NCBI GenBank assembly: GCA_022566535.1
Contig: JADFIR010000001.1
Coordinates: 1 to 64,000, forward strand
From: Planctomycetota bacterium
Lineage (GTDB): Bacteria > Planctomycetota > Phycisphaerae > Phycisphaerales > SM1A02
Length of the DNA stretch: 64,000 nt
Reading direction: 5' to 3'
Under the pieces are notes generated by a model that did not search any database, was not told the origin of the DNA, and worked only from the letters and a program-made list of their open reading frames with translations. Each line of letters begins with the position of its first letter. The first letter of the stretch is position 1. Positions 57,398 through 64,000 of the stretch are shown here, one piece after another. The position numbers and the translations under genes are program-made.

Positions 57398-58276
57398 CTA
57401 ATCCAATTGGTCCGGGCTTGCAGGGTCGTCAGCGTCCACAGACGCATCGGGTTCAGCCGGTTCGGTGATGTCAGTTGCCGGGGGCGCCTCCGGCTGCGAA
57501 GGAGTCGTCGCTGTGGCCACGTCGGCGACCGCCGCGGCCACGGCCGCGGCTTCATATCTGGCCGCCCTGTTCTTGTCGCTCCCAAAGCGTCCGGAGGACG
57601 TGTGGTCGAAGCGGATGGTTGTCCCCTGCAAGCGCTCCAGCCTCTGGCACAGCTCCTCCATCCGTTCGCCGAAGCTCTCAAATGCGTCTTCCCAGACTCG
57701 ATCAAGCCCGCTCAGGGCCAAGTCATCATCGGTGCCCAGCTTGCCGTCTCCGCCGGCGCTGACAATATCGAAGCCCGGCTCATCATCGACGAGCTGAAAG
57801 CGATACGGCTTGCCCCAGGGGTCGGTAAGGGCTGCGACGCTCAGGCCCAGGGCAGTGAAATCTTCGGGAAGGGCGTCATTGGTGTCCTCGTACTCAGCGA
57901 CCGCGAGAGTCACGTTGAGCATGTCGGAGGTGATCTCAATGACCTCCGGCTGGGTGAGCATGAACGCGCCTGCGACGAAGACGAGGGCGGCGATGCCGAC
58001 TGCCAATGTGCCGAGGATTGCGACGATCGTAATCGCCAGCCAGATCACCGTGCCCAGGAGCCCGATGAGCACACCCATCGCCGCGAAGCCGCGAGGCGGC
58101 CGGCCCAGGGCCACCAAGCTGATCAGCAGCCCTAACACGGCCACGATCCCCGTCGGAATGAAAAGGCCGAACAGCGCGATCAAGAAGCCGGCCACGCCCA
58201 GCCCGTTGCTCTCACGGACGGGCACCATGACGTACCCAGCGGTCTGCGGAACGTACTGCGGTGCTTGGGGGTCCAT
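57398..58276 (-). CDS. DUF4190-like membrane protein fused to GspG-like domain (paralogue)
   Basis: NGLGVAGFLIALFGLFIPTGIVAVLGLLISLVALGRPPRG + LTDPWGKPYRFQLVDDEPGFDIVSAGGDGKLGTDDD. Confidence 0.7.
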   Translation of the reverse strand: MDPQAPQYVPQTAGYVMVPVRESNGLGVAGFLIALFGLFIPTGIVAVLGLLISLVALGRPPRGFAAMGVLIGLLGTVIWLAITIVAILGTLAVGIAALVFVAGAFMLTQPEVIEITSDMLNVTLAVAEYEDTNDALPEDFTALGLSVAALTDPWGKPYRFQLVDDEPGFDIVSAGGDGKLGTDDDLALSGLDRVWEDAFESFGERMEELCQRLERLQGTTIRFDHTSSGRFGSDKNRAARYEAAAVAAAVADVATATTPSQPEAPPATDITEPAEPDASVDADDPASPDQLD

Positions 58277-58541
58277 TGCAACACTCCCTGTTGATGGTAG
58301 GACTGAGTGGTGGAACCCGACGGCGACGGGTCGATGATGCGTGCTTGTGCGGGTACGGAGCTTCGGATTCCTCTTACAGCGATGCCCCGGCCGGCTCAGA
58401 AGAATCGTTGGGAATTCACAGGCAGCAGTTGCACAATATCGCGGCCAAGCACTCGACCAACAACGATTATCTTACAGAAACCAAACATTTGCGGAAGTGT
58501 GTACCTATTGAAAATATTTGTGCTTGGATGGCCATTTTGAC

Positions 58542-58578
58542 TTGACTTGGTCTTTTCACTAGGTATCATAATGCCTAG
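58542..58578 (+). promoter_or_regulatory. Candidate transposase promoter with overlapping palindrome
   Basis: TTGACT (58542-58547), 16-nt spacer, TATCAT (58564-58569); imperfect palindrome CTAGGTATCATAATGCCTAG (58559-58578). Confidence 0.45.
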
Positions 58579-58593
58579 ATTGGAGGTGGTCTG

Positions 58594-59571
58594 ATGGCCA
58601 AGAAAAAGCCCTGCAAGGTCGGGGAGAACAAGTCTCAGGTGGTGCGGGACATGCCCAATGTCTGCTCCGATGAGGATGCAGCCGTTCGTTTCATGGAGGC
58701 TCAGCGCTGGGGCGACGAGCCATGCTGTCCGCGCTGTGGCGATATGAACGTATATCAGGTGGGAGACCGCAAAACGGGCGGGCGGAACACAGATTACCGA
58801 TGGCGATGCCGGGCCTGCAAGCGGTACTTCACTGTGCGCACTGGCAGCGTCATGGCGGAAACGAGGATTCCGCTTCGGTACTGGTGCTATGCATTCTGGC
58901 AGGTATGCTCCTCGAAGAAAGGCGTCAGCGCCAAGCAGATTCATCGGCAAACGGGGTTGTCCTATAAGAGCGCGTTGTTCTTGCTCCATCGCATTCGATT
59001 CGCCCTCGCCGATATGGAGGGAGTGAAGCTGATGGGGACCGTCGAAGTGGACGAGTTATACCTTGGAGGTAGGCCCCGATACAGGATTCCGTACGATCCC
59101 TTGAAGCGACCGCACAGGCCAAAGCATCCGCGCAAGCAACCCATCATAGGAGTTCTTTCGAGAGATTCAGGAACCGTAAAGACGCGCGTCATCCCCGATG
59201 TCACCAGCCACACTCTGCGGCGCGCAGTGAGCGAATTGGTGGACAAGTCCGCGAAACTCGAAACGGATGAAGCGCCAGCTTACGTCGGAATTGGTCGTCA
59301 GTATGCTGGACACCAAGCTGTGAAACACAGCAACTATGAATATGTCAGAGAGGGTGTGACGACCAACACGATTGAGTCCTTCTTTGCAATCCTGCGCCGA
59401 GGCATCACCGGCATCTACCACAACGTCAGTCGCAAACACCTTCAGCGCTACCTTGATGAATTCGAGTTTCGCTATAACACGAGAGCGCTAGAGGATGGGG
59501 AGAGGACCGTAACCGCGATTCAGGGAGCAGTGGGCAAGCGACTACTGTACCGACAGCCGAATCCTGCATGA
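58594..59571 (+). CDS. IS1595 family transposase
   Basis: N-terminal zinc ribbon CCPRCG...CRACKRYFTVRTGSVM; DDE domain VEVDELYLGG, ETDEAPAY, TNTIESFFAILRRGITGIYHNVSRKHLQRYLDEFEFRYNTR. Confidence 0.93.
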   Translation: MAKKKPCKVGENKSQVVRDMPNVCSDEDAAVRFMEAQRWGDEPCCPRCGDMNVYQVGDRKTGGRNTDYRWRCRACKRYFTVRTGSVMAETRIPLRYWCYAFWQVCSSKKGVSAKQIHRQTGLSYKSALFLLHRIRFALADMEGVKLMGTVEVDELYLGGRPRYRIPYDPLKRPHRPKHPRKQPIIGVLSRDSGTVKTRVIPDVTSHTLRRAVSELVDKSAKLETDEAPAYVGIGRQYAGHQAVKHSNYEYVREGVTTNTIESFFAILRRGITGIYHNVSRKHLQRYLDEFEFRYNTRALEDGERTVTAIQGAVGKRLLYRQPNPA

Positions 59572-59632
59572 AGGGTGAGGACAGCTTCCATCCGCTACAA
59601 TGCCGTTGACCACGTGCTAAAGGACTCTAGCG

Positions 59633-59806
59633 ATGCCCGCAGCGGGCGGCGACAACAAGCGGAAGAAGCCCGGACCGAAGCCGAAAAGACTCAAGGCGGA
59701 AGGTGCTGATTGGGAAGAGGCGATCAAACACTCGCTGCGGAAATCAAAGCCAAAGGATGGCTGGCCGAAACGCCCCAAAGGGAAGGATGGCGAGCATGCC
59801 CGATAA
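59633..59806 (+). CDS. Small basic passenger protein (57 aa)
   Basis: MPAAGGDNKRKKPGPKPKRLKAEGADWEEAIKHSLRKSKPKDGWPKRPKGKDGEHAR; overlaps next ORF. Confidence 0.55.
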   Translation: MPAAGGDNKRKKPGPKPKRLKAEGADWEEAIKHSLRKSKPKDGWPKRPKGKDGEHAR

Positions 59807-60203
59807 CGGTCCACCTGCTGAGGAAAAAGCGCCCCCCACGGAAATAGCGTTTCACTATGAAAAGGGAAACTACTTTCGCGTCATCCACGTAGATGGCGGG
59901 CATGGAGGGCTTTCTCCAGACGGGCAGTCGCTCGTACTCTCGGTCTACACTGAGAGGCGACCAATCCCGAAGAAAGAGGTGTTTGACCTTGACGAGAACG
60001 GAGCGCTTATACAGCCTCCAAAGGATAAGGATGAGCGAACTGGCATCTTTCGAGAAGTGGAGGCGACACTCATAATGAACCCAACCACTGCAAGTGCGAT
60101 CAGGATTTGGCTCACTAAGTATCTGGACCAGCAAAAGGAAGCATCTGTAGAGATAGAAAAGACGAAAGCACGGATACGCAAAGCCAAAGAGGAAACAGAG
60201 TAG
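59796..60203 (+). CDS. Passenger hypothetical protein, distantly DUF3467-like
   Basis: MPDNGPPAEEKAPPTEIAFHYEKGNYFRVIHVDGG...REVEATLIMNPTTASAIRIWLTKYLDQ. Confidence 0.6.
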   Translation: MPDNGPPAEEKAPPTEIAFHYEKGNYFRVIHVDGGHGGLSPDGQSLVLSVYTERRPIPKKEVFDLDENGALIQPPKDKDERTGIFREVEATLIMNPTTASAIRIWLTKYLDQQKEASVEIEKTKARIRKAKEETE

Positions 60204-60692
60204 ATGGCCGACATATACTGCGATAATGCGCTACTCGGTGGTGCAACCGACGTTGATACGGCTGTTCACGGGACACTTGTCATCCAAGGGTCTGTTGTCC
60301 TTCTGAACAAACCCCAGCAATACCCGAGTAAGTTCGTCAAACAGTACAACATGATTGATATCCTAAATACGGCAACAAGCGGTATCCAGGAATTAGCAGA
60401 AAAGACCGAACAAACGTTCACCAGGCTTGCTGATGAATGGGAACACGACACCGCTGGATCATCGTTGATTCAGGACATGGTGGATCATCCCAAGTACAGA
60501 GAGATCATCGCGCTTGGGAGAGATGCCCTGCCTTTCATCCTTGAACGCCTAAGCGCACAAGGTGGATTCTGGTTTGGCGCGCTGCACGAGATTAGCAGAG
60601 AGTTCGCACCCTCAAAGGATGACCTTGGCAACCGCGAGAAGATGACAGCTGCGTGGTTGGAATGGGGGCGCGAGAATGACCTTTCGGGATGA
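60204..60692 (+). CDS. Passenger hypothetical protein (upstream partner of DUF7689-like gene)
   Basis: LIQDMVDHPKYREIIALGRDALPFILERLSAQGGFWFGALHEISRE...AAWLEWGRENDL; starts at the stop of the preceding ORF, overlaps the next. Confidence 0.65.
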   Translation: MADIYCDNALLGGATDVDTAVHGTLVIQGSVVLLNKPQQYPSKFVKQYNMIDILNTATSGIQELAEKTEQTFTRLADEWEHDTAGSSLIQDMVDHPKYREIIALGRDALPFILERLSAQGGFWFGALHEISREFAPSKDDLGNREKMTAAWLEWGRENDLSG

Positions 60693-61221
60693 AGGGGCAA
60701 TTCTTCGCCAATACCCGAGACTAAAGTCGTCTAGCTATTCTGGTCACAGTGATCCGGACGACTTCTACAATTGCATTGCATTTGCGGTTGGCGACAGGAA
60801 GCGTTGGTGGGAGCCATTCAGAAACTACCTCTACACTGGCGGGTTGCCCGTATGGCCCGAAGGATGCAGCGCCGCGAACACGCTGCCGGGGTGGATTGAG
60901 GCTTTTCACTCCCTGAGATTTGAGCGATGCGACGATGGCAACTTTGAGCGCGGCTTTGAGAGGATAGCAATATTCGGTCTCTCGGAATCAGAACCGAAGC
61001 ACGTTGCTTGGCAGCCATCCGATCGCAATGGGGATTGGTACAGCAAGCTTGGTAATGACGCCGACATTCGCCACGAAGACGTCTTGGCAGTCAGCGACGA
61101 GGACGGCAGCCAAGTTCTGGCCTACATGAAGCGGGACCGGCACCACCGATCTGACCAATCACTGCTGCGTTGCGCAAAACCACTAGAACCCCTCCCAACC
61201 CGTGTGCCCACTTTTCAATAG
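60676..61221 (+). CDS. DUF7689-like passenger protein
   Basis: DDFYNCIAFAVGDRKRWWEP...LPGWIEAFHSLRFERCDDGNFERGFERIAIFGLSESEPKHVAWQPSDRNGDWYSKLGNDADIRHEDV; 3' end runs into the right TIR. Confidence 0.65.
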   Translation: MTFRDEGAILRQYPRLKSSSYSGHSDPDDFYNCIAFAVGDRKRWWEPFRNYLYTGGLPVWPEGCSAANTLPGWIEAFHSLRFERCDDGNFERGFERIAIFGLSESEPKHVAWQPSDRNGDWYSKLGNDADIRHEDVLAVSDEDGSQVLAYMKRDRHHRSDQSLLRCAKPLEPLPTRVPTFQ

Positions 61222-61510
61222 GTACACACTTCCGAATATGTCTCCGACGACCCGACCTGCAGCCCAGGCGCCCCAAGAAGCCGGCGGGCGGGGCCCCGTG
61301 AATGGGGGTTGGGGGCTTGTAAGGGCGTCGCTCATATCGCACCGTCCGAGAAAATCCACGCAAACTTTCAGATTTGGTCTTGAATTGGACCAGCTCAAGT
61401 GGTACCTTCTGCTCACGGGAGGGAGGCGGAGCGCGCACGCGGCGTTCTCGCGTAGCGGGTTCATCAATACAATCCCCGGAAGCAGGGAGAGACCTCAGGA
61501 GGAAGAGGTC

Positions 61511-62386
61511 ATGCCTGCTCAATGGCGACGATTCGGCCGAAACCCTGCCGCCGCGGGTGCAGTAGCTGCGCTCTGCATTGCATCAATTGCATTGGGCGGC
61601 CCTACCGGGGATCCGTATTTGACGATGACATGGGATGCGTCCAACGATGGCGTCGGGGCCGAGGAGTACTCGTGGTACGAGCACGGCACCTTGAACCCGT
61701 TTGGCCTTTACACGATCGATCCGTTGATGATCGGCGATACGCAAAACCCCGGGAGCATGACCCCGATCCCGGGGAGCGGGGTTTCGGCCTTCGGGTGGAA
61801 CTACGCCGGTCAGTTGCAAAGCCAGGAGAACTTGTGGACGTATGAGTGGAACTGCATCTTCGATGACGGTACCGGTGCGGGGGCTGCCACCAGTGGACTT
61901 CCGTTTGTCACGGCGAACCTCGTCGTAACGAACAACGACCAAGTCAACTCCCAGACATTTACGCTTCTGATGACGCTCAACGTTCCCAGAGTGGTCGTGA
62001 ACCCACTGATGAATGGCTCGATCGTCGGGACCATTCTCGATCTGACCGGTGACGATGCGACCGTCAGCGCCCTTGGTGGCTCTTCAATTTACACGGCTCG
62101 TATTGATTTCGTTGACGAGCGTAGCTTGATGGTGGACCCCTTCTCTGCGAACGCCGGTGCCCCGTTCTTCAGCGGGCCGGTCGGGCCGGAAGATTTCGGG
62201 CTCCCCACGCCGGAGGTAGCCAGCCAGGATGTGAACACCAACATCCAGATTTTTCTGCAGTTCGAGCTTAGTCCGGGTGACTCGGCGTCGTTCATCTCGA
62301 TCTTTGAGATTGTGCCCAGTCCGGGCGGTTTGGCGGTTCTGGGGCTTGCCGGGTTGGCCGGTCGCCGACGCCGGCGTCGGGCCTGA
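61511..62386 (+). CDS. PEP-CTERM-like surface protein
   Basis: Signal peptide; tail PSPGGLAVLGLAGLAGRRRRRRA. Confidence 0.75.
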   Translation: MPAQWRRFGRNPAAAGAVAALCIASIALGGPTGDPYLTMTWDASNDGVGAEEYSWYEHGTLNPFGLYTIDPLMIGDTQNPGSMTPIPGSGVSAFGWNYAGQLQSQENLWTYEWNCIFDDGTGAGAATSGLPFVTANLVVTNNDQVNSQTFTLLMTLNVPRVVVNPLMNGSIVGTILDLTGDDATVSALGGSSIYTARIDFVDERSLMVDPFSANAGAPFFSGPVGPEDFGLPTPEVASQDVNTNIQIFLQFELSPGDSASFISIFEIVPSPGGLAVLGLAGLAGRRRRRRA

Positions 62387-62619
62387 GCCCTACCCGGCAT
62401 GGGCGGCGAGCATGAACGGCCAGTCGGCCCGTGATCCGCTGTTTCAAGCCGGTCTCTCCGTTGCCAATCAGGACGTGGCCAACGCGGGCGGATTCTGTGG
62501 TCGCTGCCATGTCCCGAATGCCTGCCTCAGCGCTGCTTCGGCTGAATCGGTTGCCCGACGGCTGCGTCGATGCGTTCGATCTGGCGGTGCCGCTGGCCAA
62601 CTGGACGGGCAGGCCATAG
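62382..62619 (+). pseudogene. Decayed multihaem cytochrome/dockerin gene fragment
   Basis: EPYPAWAASMNGQSARDPLFQAGLSVANQDVANAGGFCGRCHVP resembles EPYRTWSGSMMAQATRDPVFWAALTVANQDADFGGDLCLRCHTP of the 2381-4357 gene; then, in another frame, PDGCVDAFDLAVPLANW. Confidence 0.7.
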
Positions 62620-62929
62620 GCCGCCATCATGAGCATGCATGGGGCCCAATCGCGGTGCACAGACAGAGGGACAAGCCGTACGGCACCCAAACAGGAGCCG
62701 GGCCAGCCGCGAGCCGCCGAATGCTCGGATGAGATTCAGTCGCCCCGCGGCGCTGATTATTACCGAAATTTGATCAAAATGGTTGCATTGAGGTACGGCC
62801 CAGATTATAGTGCGAGTGGATAGTCGCCCCCCGGGAGGGGCGCGTCCGGGGTTTTGTCGCTTCGCTTGGGAGAGAGGCAGCCGTAGAAACAACTGGAGAG
62901 AGGGTATCCATGTACGGGAGGAAAAGGAT

Positions 62930-63709
62930 ATGTCCCTCTTTCGCAGGCGTGTTCGGGTGCTGGCGGTTGCTGGCGTTCTCGTTGCAGCGACCTCGATAGA
63001 GTTCCAATCCGCCTATGCCGGGACCATCCCGGCGCTGCAGATGGATCTCGAGTATGACGGCGCGACCCCTTTCCTGTGGAATCCGAATCCGTCCGGTGTT
63101 GATATCGGTAACGGATTGTTCAACTTCGTCGGCAGCTTCACCGACATTTTCGGTTACCTCACAGTTGAATGGAATCTCATCGTTAGTCCCAGCACCACCT
63201 TCGGGACAGCGCTGATCACCGGTAATTACACCGTTGAGAATCACACGGATTCCACGCATGATTTTGTGGTCGGGGTGACCTTGCCGGTCGCTCCGGCACC
63301 GGGGGCGCAGCTCATGGGAGGCGCACTGACGATCGCCCTGCAGGCCAACGGTGACGGCGGCGCCATCATGTCGATTCCGGACGACCCCGGGAACCCCAAC
63401 GGCCCCGGTTCGCCCGTATGGCAGGCGCAGATCGACGGCGTTTCCGTGCAAGACCTGTTTCAGCACCAATTCGAGCTCTCGATCACCGGTGCGGGCGGGA
63501 TTGCCACGAGCGGCAACTTTGGTACTCCGATCCCCAGCGCTCCTGCTCCCGCGGTACTCGGCTCGATCGGCATCAAGACCGCGTTCTCTCTGACGTCGCT
63601 GGACCAGGCGTCGATGACCAGCAGTTTTCAGGTTACTCCGGCTCCGGGCGGGCTGGCACTGCTGGCGATTGGTTTGCTGACTGGCCGAGGTCGGCGACGA
63701 CGCAAGTAA
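62930..63709 (+). CDS. PEP-CTERM-like surface protein
   Basis: Signal peptide; tail PAPGGLALLAIGLLTGRGRRRRK. Confidence 0.75.
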   Translation: MSLFRRRVRVLAVAGVLVAATSIEFQSAYAGTIPALQMDLEYDGATPFLWNPNPSGVDIGNGLFNFVGSFTDIFGYLTVEWNLIVSPSTTFGTALITGNYTVENHTDSTHDFVVGVTLPVAPAPGAQLMGGALTIALQANGDGGAIMSIPDDPGNPNGPGSPVWQAQIDGVSVQDLFQHQFELSITGAGGIATSGNFGTPIPSAPAPAVLGSIGIKTAFSLTSLDQASMTSSFQVTPAPGGLALLAIGLLTGRGRRRRK

Positions 63710-63907
63710 GCCGGGCCACCACAGCGCTCACACCACACGGCCGTTGCATCGTCTCGATCGCCTGATCGAGGCGCTTTTCGTTAGCCCGGGCGACTTTGCG
63801 CGGGGCCGCAGCTCGCCGACACTGCCCCGCCACACGCACAACCACCGCCACGCCAACGCAATTGCGATACGGGCGGTTCGCCCAGGTATCGCATCTGATA
63901 GTCAGAC

Positions 63908-64000
63908 CTACCAGGCCCCAAGCTCGCCGGTGATGGGCTCCACAAGATCCTTCAGCGTCAGCAGCCCGACCGGCTGGGTGCTGGACTGGTCAACGGCGAT
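63908..64000 (-). CDS. C-terminus of a CBS-domain protein, partial at window edge
   Basis: Reverse frame IAVDQSSTQPVGLLTLKDLVEPITGELGAW*. Confidence 0.55.
   Translation of the reverse strand: MAVDQSSTQPVGLLTLKDLVEPITGELGAW

Larger units (their letters stand above)
58492..61234 (+). mobile_element. IS1595-type transposon with passenger genes
   Basis: Exact 23-bp terminal inverted repeats CGGAAGTGTGTACCTATTGAAAA (58492-58514) and TTTTCAATAGGTACACACTTCCG (61212-61234) bracket a transposase and four other ORFs. Confidence 0.88.

Noticed and set aside
58484-61242. 8-bp target-site duplication around the IS1595 element
   Set aside because: Flanks AACATTTG and AATATGTC match at only 5 of 8 positions; not claimed as a TSD

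Overview
GC-rich chromosomal window whose protein repertoire suggests a planctomycete (Phycisphaerae-like): PEP-CTERM-like tails (xPAPGxxxLLALxxLxxxRRRR), dockerin-like GDxDGDGxVDxxDLLxxLxNWG tails, beta-helix surface proteins and a DUF6754/MutL-like operon. The taxonomy is inference. Main blocks: (1) STN-like/ECF sigma/membrane protein operon at the left edge; (2) multihaem cytochrome with a dockerin-like tail, followed by a 4-gene tandem array of PEP-CTERM-like paralogues (4.6-7.2 kb); three more copies lie ~48 kb away (54.5-56.6 kb) with shared upstream DNA and signs of mosaic exchange; (3) fatty acid/phospholipid cluster rpmF-plsX-fabH-fabD-fabG-acpP-fabF; (4) poorly characterised membrane operon built around a MutL-family ASKHA ATPase and a DUF6754-like protein (22.1-29.5 kb); (5) near-complete kynurenine/3-hydroxyanthranilate pathway (30.1-39.4 kb) interrupted by a GxxExxY gene and REP-like palindromes; (6) Mo-cofactor/FdhF-like genes; (7) ispE, a RAYT flanked by an exact inverted GTAG-hairpin pair, AsmA-like, Nif3-like and dnaK genes; (8) a complete IS1595-type transposon with exact 23-bp terminal inverted repeats carrying four non-transposase ORFs (58.49-61.23 kb); (9) further PEP-CTERM-like genes and a decayed cytochrome/dockerin pseudogene. 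Best candidates for undescribed biology are the IS1595 cargo, the MutL/DUF6754 membrane operon, and the dispersed PEP-CTERM paralogue arrays. All family calls come from reading the sequence; no database search was run.
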